A stretch of 64,000 nt of DNA, taken from positions 16,287,754-16,351,753 of the forward strand of contig CAIIXF020000011.1 of assembly GCA_903813345.2 (NCBI GenBank). Direction: 5' to 3'. The notes beneath the pieces are model-generated. The model did not search any database. It had not been told where the DNA came from and saw nothing but the letters and a program-made list of their open reading frames with translations. This DNA comes from Owenia fusiformis (Eukaryota > Annelida > Polychaeta > Sabellida > Oweniidae). Shown here in pieces: positions 32,279 to 43,775 of the stretch (position 1 is the stretch's first letter; each line of letters opens with the position of its first letter). A program made the position numbers and the translations under genes.

Positions 32279-33068
32279 CTATCACACCAAACTAGTTTTC
32301 ACTACGTTCTCGAAAACGGGCTTCAACTGTGTACGAACGGACTGGACGGACCGTTTGGGGTCTATTTACAAACTTCATCGAACGTACTCGAACGGGTAGG
32401 TCCTCTAGAACTTAGAACATGCTCAAAATGTTCTCGTGGTCGATACGTTCTACAATAAGAACGAGTGACAACGTACTAACGACGAGCTGGACGTACTACG
32501 AACGGAACCGTCGTACTTCAATCCTACTAGGGACGTTTTACAACGAGTTGAACTGCCTGAGGACGTATTGAGAACGAGGTAGAACTAATTGAAAACGGGT
32601 TTAAACTGATTAAGAACGTATTTAAGACTGCTTTTGAACGAGTTAGCAAAAATATAGCTATCACTCCAAACAAGTTGCCACTGCGTTCTTCAAAACTGGT
32701 TTTAAACTGTGTGCGAACGGAATGAACGTAGTTGCAACTTTCTAAGGTCTATTTACGAACTTCATGAACGTTCTCAGACGGGAAGGTGATTTTAGAATTT
32801 TGAATCGATTCAAAATTCGATGGCGACCATACCGTTCTGTAATCAGGTCATGATGACCTTCTAGACTAAGGGACGCGTTCTACGACGTTGCACACCGACC
32901 TGGTGCGACCTGAACGAACTGTGAATGAGATGGACGTATTGAAGACTGTTTATGAACGAAGTAGCTAATTATGTTAAACATATTTCCCGACCACAGCCAG
33001 ATTGAGCCCGTTTTACGACGTTTTAGTAGGACTGGCAAGAACGGGTAAGAACTAGTTTGGTGTGATAG
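32279..33068. mobile_element. TIR element of the CTATCACACCAAACTAGTT family, right copy
   Basis: Begins with the same 19-base TIR and ends with its inverse at 33050-33068. Its last 43 bases are a perfect inverse of the first 43 bases of the left copy. The two arms also share GAATCGATTC and the ATCAGGTCATGATGACC segment in inverted order. The pair can therefore be read as two head-to-tail elements or as one 1.37-kb foldback. No target duplication could be defined. Confidence 0.75.
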
Positions 33069-33530
33069 GGAGGTTAGGAGGAGATATCTATAGCATTTAC
33101 TTTAGTGCAAATAGATTGTTTTACAACCTGTCGATCATCACCCTAAAAGTGACAATTACCATAACAGTGTTAATAAAGAATGCAGAAAAGGCTTATAAAC
33201 TTGCAAAATGGGCAATTACTACACATTAAGTAATTGCCATTCGGTAAAAATTGTATTGTGTGCCGGAACAATTAGTCGATGACGAAAAAAGTCCACTTTT
33301 GGTGATGACATATACAGTGTGAAACTTAAATATCGACAGACTTGTTGCATCGACATATATTCGTCATTGAACTTCAGCGATCTGTGTAGGATCTGCTGGG
33401 ATTAACAGTTATTGTTAAATAATGATTTTCTTTCCAAGCCTGTGAATGCTTTCATCTGTGTCAAGGATTCATTTACAATAAATTGATAAACGAGGTGCGT
33501 CTCGGTGATTAGGAGAATACAATATTGAAA
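33069..33530. other. No gene seen
   Basis: AT-rich non-coding sequence. Confidence 0.45.
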
Positions 33531-33532
33531 CC

Positions 33533-33812
33533 GAGGATTGGCTCCCAGAGTGCAACATCTATATTCTGTCCCATATATGGGCATGTCGTGATACAAAATT
33601 ATGAATCAAACAGCCACCATTTTTTTACATCAACATATTTGAATCGTGAATTTTGGTCCAAAACTTACAAGAAATGATCGAGATATTGGTTCGAATAATT
33701 TGAACTGTTTATTCTGAATTTATCGTCGGTTATAATTTCAGAAAATAACGACATTTCAACGTTTTCATTGTTGGAAAATAGCGAATTTCGATCCTGGGAA
33801 CCAATCCTCCTT
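33533..33812. mobile_element. MITE-like element, copy 2 of the GGATTGGCTCCCAG family
   Basis: GAGGATTGGCTCCCAG at the left end is inverted near the right end (CTGGGAACCAATCCTCC). The right ~100 bases are the reverse complement of 26964-27062. About 280 bp, non-coding. Confidence 0.7.
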
Positions 33813-34312
33813 GATTGAAACTAAATGTATCTGATTGCTTCGATTCGCGATCGATCAATGAAATTACGTGTACAATTTCAGCATTCCAATAAACCATACT
33901 GATGATATCGTTCGTGAGATCATTGCGGAAGTAATAACATTGTGTCAATCAATTTGATTAGGAAATATATGAGCAAATCTAGGTGAATTAATCCATTAGA
34001 CTCAATCTCATCAGATTAGCTCATTCCAAAGGTTTCAAGTTCAATTCTCTTTATTGAACTTACCGTTTTGGCTTGAAATGTTTACATCTTACCTCTAGAT
34101 AAATATTTAACTCTAAAGATCTACAGATTAAGACATTCAAATGCGACTTGTCTCTGTTTAAGTGTAATAGTGTGTGTTTAATGCAATGTAATATTCTCTG
34201 AAATACTGCTACGATGAGCATTATATATATTATGAACAAGGTGCAATAGTATTGACTCAATACTATTGAGTCTGAACAATTACCTGGTAATAAATAATTG
34301 TTCAGGTTATAC
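33813..34312. other. No gene seen
   Basis: AT-rich; short domain-free frames on the minus strand only. Confidence 0.45.
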
Positions 34313-34314
34313 TA

Positions 34315-34762
34315 CACGGGGGATAAGCAAAACGAGGGCGAAGCCACGGACTGCGACTCGCGTAATTCAAAACGAGGTTACAACGCATTGTAACTCATCG
34401 AATTATACTCGGAGCCTCAACTAACCTTTAGATATCAGAAACGTGTTAAAACTCCTTTCAAATGTATAGTAAATTAAATAATATGCACATATTTTACAGG
34501 TAAAATCAGAACTTTGCTACTGTTTTAGCTTCGATCTGGGCAACTGCTTATTTTCTTATCTACAGACCAACAGTAGATACAGAGTAATATTTTGGTCACC
34601 GATTAGACACTACGATAGCATTTAAAATACCTGGATTTCTCTATTTTGTCGGAAGAAGCAGAAGGCACTGCCGGATGTCCCTCCATTTTGGCGCTGGGCT
34701 GCGGTGTAAAGTTACGCGAGTCGCAGTCCGTGGCTTCGCCCTCGTTTTGCTTATCCCCCGTG
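34315..34762. mobile_element. MITE with 51-bp perfect TIRs and TA target duplication
   Basis: The first 51 bases (CACGGGGGATAAGCAAAACG onward to CTCGCGTAA) are exactly inverted at the right end. TA flanks both sides (34313-34314 and 34763-34764). The 448-bp interior has no coding capacity. TIRs are GC-rich against an AT-rich core. Perfect 51-bp TIRs suggest recent mobility; a Tc1/mariner-type origin is likely from the TA target. Confidence 0.9.
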
Positions 34763-34764
34763 TA

Positions 34765-35139
34765 CTAAGAGTTGCTAAGACAACCGCAGTTTTTTAATTG
34801 TAAACATATTTCAACACAAGTCTACAACTCGATACTTTAATTAATGCTTTAATAATGGGGAGGTTAAGCTATACGTTTAATTTTGAAACTTGCATGCGAA
34901 CGTGTAAATTTATTATCCCCTATTTTTAAAAGAATCTGTACGTGAGCGTGTAATATTTCGATCCCCGGGATTACTGTCTCGCTCAATTCACTTTTCCAGG
35001 GACCTAATTACAATTTTCACGTATATTTTTATACTCAATTGGCCAAGTAAATAGTACAAATGGGAGAACTTATCCACAGAAGACCATAATTCTTGTACAA
35101 GCTTTTTTATCGCACCCTAAGGTGCTATATTGTAATCAG
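34765..35139. other. No gene seen
   Basis: Non-coding spacer between the MITE and the split satellite. Confidence 0.45.
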
Positions 35140-35228
35140 TTTACCGGGCGGGCGTCCCGAGTAATCTTGTCTACAGGTTACCAGCCAAACCGTTTGAGGG
35201 ATTCATTTGAAATTCTCAGGGTTGTTTC
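35140..35228. repeat. Left fragment of the split 162-bp satellite
   Basis: CTTGTCTACAGGTTACCAGC, CAAACCGTTTGAGGGATTCA and AAATTCTCAGGG match the satellite unit at 40171-40850 and stop exactly at the edge of the TG...CA element. Joined across the insertion, the unit continues at 40176, with GTTTC as target duplication. Confidence 0.85.
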
Positions 35229-35280
35229 TGTTACGTGGTAAACACGATACACAGTTGGACGGCACATTGCCTTAACCCAT

Positions 35281-37869
35281 CAGCTTTATGACGTGCACTT
35301 CCGCGTGGGACTATATCTTTACAACGGGAATTTCAAGTTTTTGTCAGTGTAGACATAAAAAGTTGCGGTCCTCTTACTCGCGCAGTTTTTAATATTTTCA
35401 TTTGAAACTTGCAGGAACGGTGCTTTGAATCTAGTTCTCTACTCTTTGAAAACGTCATGTAGAATCAAAACAGTTGAACTATTTATTTTTTGTCGTGAAA
35501 ATATTATTTTTTTAGTTTAATTTTATTTTACAAATTTTTGTGAAAAAATGTAACAAATTTTTATTTCTTGTCATATTTATCCGATATTTTGTCATCATGA
35601 AATTCGAGATTCCTTTTAATGATGGTGCAAATTTCATAACAATTGATGAATTTCTATTATCAGTGTTATGTTTTCCAAAAACGGTATACCACTGTGCATG
35701 TTTCTTTAATTGACGGCACATTTGCCTTTAATTGGGCGAACGTACAGGTCCCGACGCAATATAATAAGCTTTATTTGATTTAATACACTCAAAAATAAAG
35801 TTTGCTATCAAATCAGAATGTTCATAAAACATAAACCTTGCCTTTGTTTTCCCAATTCTAAAAGCAGGCCAAATAAACAGATAATCATAATATGATAATC
35901 ATTTGACTCTCGAGACTACAGAACTTGAACTTGAACATGCTAAAATCGAAGTTACCTATAGTTACGCTTGTAAAGTTAATTATATGTTTAACGGCGTGCT
36001 GAGCGAATGTATCTAATCAAATTTGTGACATATACCCATAAGATCGTAGATCACAATTCTAAGTTTAATATGTAATTTGGATTTCTGTTTTAAACTTACC
36101 TTTGCTGTCTGAAAAAGATCAATATTCATAGACGGGGATGTTGTAACCTACATTTCCTTTGAATGACCTGCATTTGTACTACGAAATGATCCTGTGGGGA
36201 AAAGTTGATGAATTCAAAACAGCTAGTTCTTGCAAATCTACTTACACATCGCACGAAACTGGGGACAATTAGAGTAACATTATGGCGTCAAAATACCAAA
36301 ACAATACAATGGGCAGTATAGGGCGCAATCAGCATTATAACGTCAAAAACGACAAACGTTACATTTTGTCAAGTTTAGTCAACCTAAAAATAAGATGCTT
36401 TATTCTTATTCAATCCTGGTAAAATTAACAGAGCAACAAGATCTCGAGGACAATATTTCTAAAATGTTTTTGATTTTTGAAAAACGGTCAGGAAGTCCAC
36501 TCGGGGCGTTAGTAAAAATTGATATGTATGGAATTTGTGGTAAAAAATCGATGCGTTACATTTTTTCAAGTCTCTAAAAGCAACTCTTATTCTCTTATTA
36601 TTTGAAAAATAAAGAAATTGGTTATTGTTTTGTAAATTTCGCCATGACAATATTGTGCAGTTAAATTTTTTTTGAAATCAGACCTAAATTAGAAGGTTAA
36701 ATAAAGGTAAACTTATTGCTTGTCTCCTTCGCCTTCAAAACCTTACACAATTTTGAAAATCTTAAAAGCGTTCATATAAGACGATTTGAACTGTAGCCGC
36801 TAGGCAATTGTGACGTCATGAAAGCACATGTTTCAATGAATAAAATGTGAAATTTTAGTAAAATTCTGATCAGTATTTCAAAAGTTATCCCGATTTCAAC
36901 GAACCGTGTAAGCTTGAAATGTTACGCCTTACAGCGTATTTGACGATGTCGGAGTACATTAAACTTCAAAAATATGGTAGATTCTATCACACTTTCCATG
37001 GAAAAATAATTTCAGTGAAATGCGAATAAAAAAATACTTCAAAATGATATATAATGCACATAGTTAGCTTTTTAAATAAGGCAGATATTAACGCTTAAAG
37101 CTTAGATTACCCCGTATTTCCCGAATTGTCCCCAGGTCCATGCACGTCATAACTAGTATAAGCTTACTTTCTAAAAATATTTCAATGTTAAACATATCTA
37201 TTGATATGTTTCATTTTTAAAATGATCTTTTGCTTCCCTTAACTTATATGTGTGACTTAGTGAAGAATGCTGTTTACCACATCAAACTTAAGACGTAAAC
37301 TTGGCAATTACTCGATGCATAACGCGATTTTCTTTCATTTTCTACAAAAATGGTATGTTTTCGAACGGTCACTTATGTTAATCTATGACCATGGTATGAT
37401 TGAAAATGAAAGAACTGAACCAAGTATTGTCGACTCGGTTGAATCATAAGATTTATTTTGATTGATTTAATCTCTTCTTGAATTTTAAAACCTTTGTCCG
37501 AATTACATCTGCTATGGAATTAAAGTTCAAATATACCTCAGAATTGCTTATTGAAGCAATTAATTTGAAAATAATTCTTTACATAGGTTATATATCATAG
37601 ATCATAGATATGTAAAAAATAAAATTGTGTTTTGAAAGATGAATTGGTAACAAACGTTTTCGTACACGTGCCATTCTTCACCTTCAGCCCACTTAAAGCA
37701 CGAAATCCCGTATGACGTAATATAACGAAAATGCGCAGATAATTGATATTTTTTTAATTTCAATTCAACTCACATTGGCCTTTCTTATTTAGAACGTGTT
37801 TAAAGTTCTCATGTTAAGAAAATAAATAAAGCTTATGAAATTGTCAAAATCATAATTCAGTTTTTAAAA
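35281..37869. other. Left interior of the 4.3-kb element, no gene seen
   Basis: AT-rich with only short domain-free frames (longest about 69 codons at 35512-35721 minus). Confidence 0.45.
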
Positions 37870-39075
37870 TAAGATATTGACATGCATTCACGCACATGTG
37901 ACATTATCTCTTTTTGTGCGATTCAAACATAAAAATCTCATTACAGTTATACATATGAACCAATCTTAGCCATGCCTTTCTAATAGAAGGGACTAAATTT
38001 GAATCAAAAAATAATTCTGTGTAAAGATGATTCCCCATAGATATAATAAATGTAAAAAATGTCAAAAAGTTATCAAAAATTAAATACTCACACGCTTTTA
38101 AGCACACATGACCTTTTCCAGTTTTGCTCATTTCATTTACCTTGAAAACCAAGGAGACCGAACTTAATTGCTATATACAACCTTGATACGTGTACCAGGT
38201 CTATAATTGCATTTTCTCATGGAAGGAACCAAGCAAAAATTATAAAAATAATTCTGCGTAGAGGTGATGCTTCACAAATAATATTAATGTCAAAAAATTA
38301 ATTAATTTCTTCAAAATTAAATAATGACACACATTTACGCACACATGACCTTTTCCAGTTTTGCTTATTTCATTTACCTTGAAAACCAAAGAGACTGGAC
38401 GCAATTGCCAGATACTTCTTTGATACGCGTGCCAGGTCTATAATTGCATTTTCTCATGGAAGGAACCAAGCAAAAATTATAAAAATAATTCTATGTTAAG
38501 GTGATGCTTCACAAATAATATTAATGTCAAAACTTTAATTCATTTCTTCAAATCCAAATACTGACACGCTTTTACGCACACGTGACCTTTTCTCCTTTGC
38601 TCATTTTATTCATCCTAAAAATCAGTGAGCCTTAATACATTGTCCGATACTTCTTTAATACATGTCGGGTCTAAAATTGCAGTTTATCATGAAAGAAATC
38701 GAGCAATTATTATAAAAATAATTATGTGTAAAGGTGATGTTCTTCAGATCATATAAACATCAAAGTTGTAATTCATTTATTGAAAGTTTAATATCCACAT
38801 GCTTTACCGCACACATAACCCTTTCCCTTTTTTGTTCATTTCATCTATCTTAAAAATCATTGAGCCTGAACTCATTGCTAAATAATTTTTGATATGAGTC
38901 AGCTGAAGGTCTAAAATTGCATTTTATCATGGAACAAAACGAGCCATCATTATGAAAATAATTTTGTGTAAAGGTGCACGGTGTTCCAAAGACAATATAT
39001 ATGTCAATTTGATAATTCAGTTACTCAAAATGAAATATCCACATGCTTTTACGCACACATGATAATTTTCTGAAT
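37870..39075. repeat. Tandem repeat of about 237 bp inside the 4.3-kb element
   Basis: The landmark GCACACATGACC and close variants occur at about 37892, 38102, 38339, 38576, 38809 and 39053. Spacing is 210-244 bp, mostly 237, giving about five to six diverged units. Other unit landmarks are TTCATTTACCTTGAAAACCA and TTGCATTTTCTCATGGAAGG. Central units are most alike; outer ones are worn. Confidence 0.8.
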
Positions 39076-39560
39076 GACGCTACTTTTTGGATTCAACCAT
39101 GCATATAACGTCGTAAAATACACATTTCTACCGAAATTATGCCCAACCGTTTTCGCAGAAAATGTAACAAATGAAGGCATTTTATCGGAACTGATTGATA
39201 TTTGGTACTTATAAAATATCGTATTTACTCTAACTTTTAAGCGATTCAGACATTAAAAAAACGATGTTTAATCAATGTTAATTTCGCACGAATATAGGGT
39301 ACAAAATGAGTGAAAGTCTCACGTGTTTGATTGCATTTTACTCCCATTCATGTGCATTTTTCTAACATTAAAATGAGATAGTTCGAAAGAAGAGATCAGT
39401 AGAATTCTATCCGTCACTTTCATTTTTAAATGTTTAAATGTTTACCATTTCAATGGACCTCATAAAGATGGTAGCCAACGGACCAGAAACAAGTAGTGCG
39501 ATGACGTCATATATCTCTACACCACTTTGATATAAAGTTTGGTAAACAACAATGGGTTTT
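39076..39560. other. Right interior of the 4.3-kb element, no gene seen
   Basis: Non-coding sequence ahead of the right TIR. Confidence 0.45.
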
Positions 39561-40170
39561 TTCAATGTGCCGTCCTACTGACAAAAATATGGCATATTCC
39601 GCAACGAATATGGCATATTCACCTGCGGTATATGGCATACACACTAACCAATGAGAACGTGATACGGAAGTGCGCAATTGACAATTGCATAGATTGAACG
39701 AACAAGTAAAACGTTATAAATTATTATAATGATTACTGAATTAACAGTACTGTCTATCGAATATATTAACTTAGCAGAAGTTTCAGTCTCCAATCTCGCG
39801 TAATAAACTTACTCAATCAATACAGGATTCATATATTAGTACTCGACGCACTAACTATCATTGGTAATTCAGCGTAGTTTTACATTTAGAGTCGATTCTC
39901 GCAACCAATCAAATTGAGGCTTTCTGTATCACGTTTTCACCTGCGGTATATGGCATATTCACCTGCGGTATATGGCATATTCCACAAGTGAGTATGACAT
40001 ATTCCGCAGGTGAGTATCGGGTATTCACTGAAATCAATGTATCGCATATTCCCTGCGGAATATCGCATATTCACCTGCGGAATATGCAATATACCGCAGG
40101 TGAGTATGGCATATTCACCCGTATCACAAATACCGTGCAACCATGAATGTATGCCATATACCGCGTAACA

Positions 40171-40850
40171 GTTTCTACCTATTTTGGATTTTCCGTCCTA
40201 AAATCTTGTCTGACAAGGCTTGTCTACAGGTTTCCAGCCAAACCGTTTGAGTGATTTATTTGAAATTCTCAGGGATGGTTCTACCTATGAAAGTTTAGAA
40301 CTGATTAGTTTTTCGGCATTCTGGGTAATTGTTAAGGCGGCCATTTTGGATTTTCCGTCCTAAAATTTTGTCTGTCAAGGCTTGTCTACAGGTTTCCAGC
40401 CAAACTATTTGAGGGATTCATTTGAATTTCTCAGGGATGTTTCCACCTATGAAAGTTTAGAACTGATTAGTTTTTCGGAATTCTTGGTAGATGTCAAGGC
40501 GGCCATTTTGGATTTTCAGTCCTAAAATCTTGTCTGACAAGGCTTGTCTACAGGTTTCCAGCTAAACCGTTTGAGTGATTTATTTGAAATTCTCAGGGAT
40601 GGTTCTACCTATGAAAGTTAAGAACTGATTAGTTTTTCGGCATTCTGGGTAATTGTCAAGGCGGCCATTTTGGATTTTCCGTCCTGAAATCTTGTCTGTG
40701 AAGGCTTGTCTACAGGTTTCCAGCCAACCATTTGAGGGATTCATTTGAATTTCTCAGGGATGTTTCTACCTATAAAGGTTTAGAACTGATTAGTTTTTCG
40801 GCATTCTGGGCAAATGTTAAGACAGCTATTTTGGATTGTTTAAACTTGTA
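40171..40850. repeat. 162-bp satellite, about four units (right part of the split array)
   Basis: The landmark CCGTCC (or CAGTCC) occurs at about 40193, 40355, 40517 and 40679, an exact 162-bp period. Each unit carries GGCTTGTCTACAGGTTTCCA, GAACTGATTAGTTTTTCGG and GGCGGCCATTTTGGATTTT. The array continues to the left only as the fragment at 35140-35228. Confidence 0.9.
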
Positions 40851-40940
40851 TCTTTCTTAACCTCCAAAATATTACACGGTCACGCACAACTAGTGGCTTG
40901 ACCTCTATTACAAGGCATTAACGTGACAAAATGTCACCAC

Positions 40941-41571
40941 TGTTACGCGGTATATGGCATACATTCATGGTTGCGCGGTATTTGTGATACGGGTGAATAT
41001 GCCATACTCACCTGCGGTATATTGCATATTCCGCAGGTGAGTATGCGATATTTCGCAGTGAATATGAGATACATTGATTTCAGTGAATACCCGATACTCA
41101 CCTGCGGAATATGTCATACTCACTTGCGGAATATGCCATATACCGCAGGTGAATATGACATATACCGCAGGTGAAAACGTGATACAGAAAGGCTTGATTT
41201 GATTGGTTGCGAGAATCGACTCTAAATGTAAAACTACGCTGGATTACCAATATAGTTAGTGCGTCGATTACTAATATATGAATCCTGGATTGATTGAGTA
41301 AGTTTATTACGTGAGATTGGTGACTGATACTTCTGCTAAGTTAATATATTCGATACACAGTACTGTTGATTCAGTAATCATTATAATATTTTATTAAGTT
41401 TTACTTGTTCGTTCAATCGATGCAATTGACAATTGCGTACTTCCGTATCACGTTCTCATTGGTTAGTGTGTATGCCATATACCGCAGGTGAATCTGTCAT
41501 ACACCGCAAGTGAATATGCCATATTCGTTGCGGAATATGACATATTTTTGTATCGTGTTTACCGCGTAACA
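40941..41571. mobile_element. TGTTACGCGG family element, copy B (complete, 631 bp)
   Basis: Begins TGTTACGCGGTATATGGCAT and ends TACCGCGTAACA, with a 5-bp duplication ACCAC at 40936-40940 and 41572-41576. Two clusters of alternately oriented boxes (CACCTGCGG or CCGCAGGTG joined to ATATGCCATA) occupy both subterminal regions. The AT-rich centre is unique. No coding capacity: the 83-codon frame at 40923-41174 translates the repeat cluster. Confidence 0.88.
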
Positions 41572-41619
41572 ACCACCAAGTTGCTCACAATATCATTATT
41601 TCAATTTTAAATTAGATTT

Positions 41620-42050
41620 GAATTCCTGAGAAGAAAAATGGTCAATTTGAAGCAAGTTGAAAAAATACCTTTTTGACCTCGAGAAGGCCATTGAAGGTCA
41701 AATATTGTTTTTGACCTTGAGAATGTCATTGAAGATTGAATCTATAGTCAGAGTTGAACTTTTGAGAACTTGTAGATGATTCTGAAAAAAAATTGTCAAT
41801 TTGAAGCAAGTTGAAAAAATACCTTTTGACCTTGAAAAGGTTTTGAAGGTCAAATCTCAAATCTCAAATCAGATTTGAACTTATAATAACTTGAAAGATG
41901 ATTTTGAAAAAAAAATATTGGTCAATTTGAAGTCGAAAGAAGACCTTTTTGACTTTTGTTAACCTTTTTGACCTTGAAAAATTCATTGAAGGTCAAATCT
42001 TAAATATGAACTTGAAGAAAATTTTGAAAAAGTCATTCTAAACATCATTT
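41620..42050. repeat. Degenerate tandem repeat with TGACCTTGA / AGGTCAAAT boxes
   Basis: Blocks such as TTTTTGACCTCGAGAAGGCC, TTGAAGGTCAAAT and GTCAATTTGAAGCAAGTTGA recur four or so times with irregular spacing. Related sequence is at 24508-24740. Confidence 0.65.
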
Positions 42051-42077
42051 GTTAAATAATTGGAAGTTTTTGTTACA

Positions 42078-42145
42078 GACGCCAACCGACGATCGCCAAC
42101 CACCAACCGCCACCCGCCGATCGCCAACCACCAACCTCCGCCACC
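42078..42145. repeat. CCAACCACCAACC minisatellite
   Basis: Short variants of CGATCGCCAACCACCAAC repeat in a compact C-rich block, immediately next to the degenerate tandem repeat. Confidence 0.75.
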
Positions 42146-42334
42146 ACAATATGCCAACACTTTTCGGTGGTGACATAATAAATAATATTATTATTTCTCT
42201 GTACTGATAATCAGCATGTTATTGATCAGTCATGTACCATATGACTAAAAATATCACAAGGTATTCCATTCATGTGTAAGTCATCGATATGAAAGGTGTA
42301 TTTTTAGAAAAATAAATATAGGTATTCTGTTTTC

Positions 42335-42427
42335 GTGCAATACCTGTATATATTTCCGGGGGATGTATTCCACTTGCCCTTCGGGCTACGTGGAATACAC
42401 CCTCAGAAATATATACAGGTATTGCAC
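42335..42427. repeat. Strong hairpin / mini-foldback
   Basis: GTGCAATACCTGTATATATT is inverted at the right side ending in GCAC (42427), and the inner ATGTATTCCAC pairs with GTGGAATACA around a CCCTTCGGG loop. The 93-bp palindrome resembles those at 54991-55103 and in the 49480-50090 region. Confidence 0.8.
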
Positions 42428-43470
42428 TCAACATCACTCAATATTTGTATAGTATCATTGTATCGCTTATATATCGAATATGCTACATGATCCAACACAG
42501 ATTCTATCAGGGAAGCCAGATTTTCTGGGATAGTGCTATGCAATTAGTAAGAGTTGGATATGATATTTTACAATTAGTTAGAGTGGGATTGTTTTATACC
42601 ATGCAATTAGCGGGGGTTTGAGGAGTCTTTTATATCAGCAGTTTTGTTTTCACTCAATATGAACAGTTACTTGCTTTCCTTTATTGTCGCGGCCATTTTC
42701 TGCAATTTTCTCAAAAAGGTTTTTAAGAGGGGATATATTTAAGCTTCAAAATGGGACAGAACCTTTTATATTGCGTCTATCCGTATCCGCAAACAGATCA
42801 TTTTTATATATGCATTATATCTCGATATTGTCAAACACAATATATATAGCTGTATTACACTTCAAATCATTCAATAACTAATAATCACACTGGTCCATCT
42901 TATCGGGGTGTATCAACACCATTTCGCCCCGCAAAATCGTTAATTTGAATTTTAAATCTACTGGGTGTTTGAAAAACAAGGATTATGAGTCTCACACTGC
43001 ACCATTTTTCTTCAAACTTGTTCCATTATTGACAGCAAAACAAAAATACCTTTCTGTCGGTACGTCATTGTTTTATTGTACAGAGTCCCTCGTTTTAGCA
43101 ACGTTTTTGGTCGCCAGTTGTGAGATCACGCACATTTTCACAGCAGCAGATTCGAAATTACCCTGCACATCTGTTCAAAAAGGATCAATAATTTAAGTCC
43201 AGTCGTCTTTCACTAGGCTCCGTCGAGTCTTTGACTATGACAAACGTAGTTTCATAGTTTCCATCATTATATTTACCATGGTCGATTCTTAATACCGATC
43301 GACTTGTGTTTTAAGATTTACCTTAATAATTGTCTTGTCCATGAATACCAAGTCTCAGTCTCATAAGTTATAGCTTACGATTGTAGCTTGGTAAAGCTGA
43401 TCATACAAATGTGAAACTGTGGAACTTCTATAGACTTAACATTCCGTGGGACCTTGTGAGACATCATGGG
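42428..43470. other. No gene seen
   Basis: 42530-42610 contains three diverged copies of TGCAATTAG(T/C). An 83-codon frame at 42945-43196 has no recognisable domain. Confidence 0.4.
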
Positions 43471-43775
43471 ATTTTGCCCCATGAACCCAGTGGGCTTCCG
43501 TCGGTCGCTGCCTCGTCTATGCCTCATCGAGTCCTATGAGGCCCAACGTCACAGGACTCGATGGATTCGATGGCGCAATATGGGACAAAGTTCCACGAAG
43601 CCCCATCGAGAAGGAACATGGTTATTCTTTCCATGGGGCATCGTGGGTCTTTTGATCACACGACGTCAGTGTCAGGTGTTTTGGGATCAAAATGGCAGCG
43701 ATAAAACCTTCTAAACTACATGTTAATTACATCATTTCTTTGGGACTCGATGGAGCATGGCAGAGGCGTAGCTAA
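43471..43775. repeat. Possible foldback with CATCGAGTCC boxes
   Basis: CTCATCGAGTCC (about 43523) has inverted partners GGACTCGATGG at about 43555 and GGGACTCGATGGAGCATGG at 43742. The 82-codon frame at 43466-43714 crosses these boxes, and I regard it as non-coding. Confidence 0.45.

Larger units (their letters stand above)
35252..39580. mobile_element. 4.3-kb TIR element inserted in copy A
   Basis: Ends CAGTTGGACGGCACATTG and CAATGTGCCGTCCTACTG (18-bp TIR, one mismatch), with matching AACCCAT just inside both ends. ACA flanks both sides (35249-35251, 39581-39583); the intact family members read GATACAAAAATATG without interruption here, confirming the insertion site. 4329 bp long. I see no transposase, so it is non-autonomous or decayed. 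A 3-bp target duplication with CAGT ends does not let me assign a superfamily. Confidence 0.85.
35229..40170. mobile_element. TGTTACGCGG family element, copy A, split by a 4.3-kb insertion
   Basis: Left end TGTTACGTGGTAAACACGAT (35229 on), right end ATACCGCGTAACA (ending 40170), flanked by GTTTC at 35224-35228 and 40171-40175. Subtracting the 4.3-kb insertion leaves about 610 bp, inverted relative to the 631-bp copies at 40941 and 62852. It contains the same arrays of CACCTGCGGTATATGGCATA-type motifs. TG...CA ends with a 5-bp duplication fit a solo LTR; the arrays of subterminal motifs also fit a MITE. Confidence 0.85.

Noticed and set aside
39937-41174. Frames repeating CGICHTHL and GEYAIYRR
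   Set aside because: They translate the palindromic CACCTGCGG clusters of the TGTTACGCGG family; the same peptides appear on opposite strands in inverted copies.
43466-43714. 82-codon plus-strand frame with many arginines
   Set aside because: It crosses inverted CATCGAGTCC boxes of a probable foldback and has no domain.
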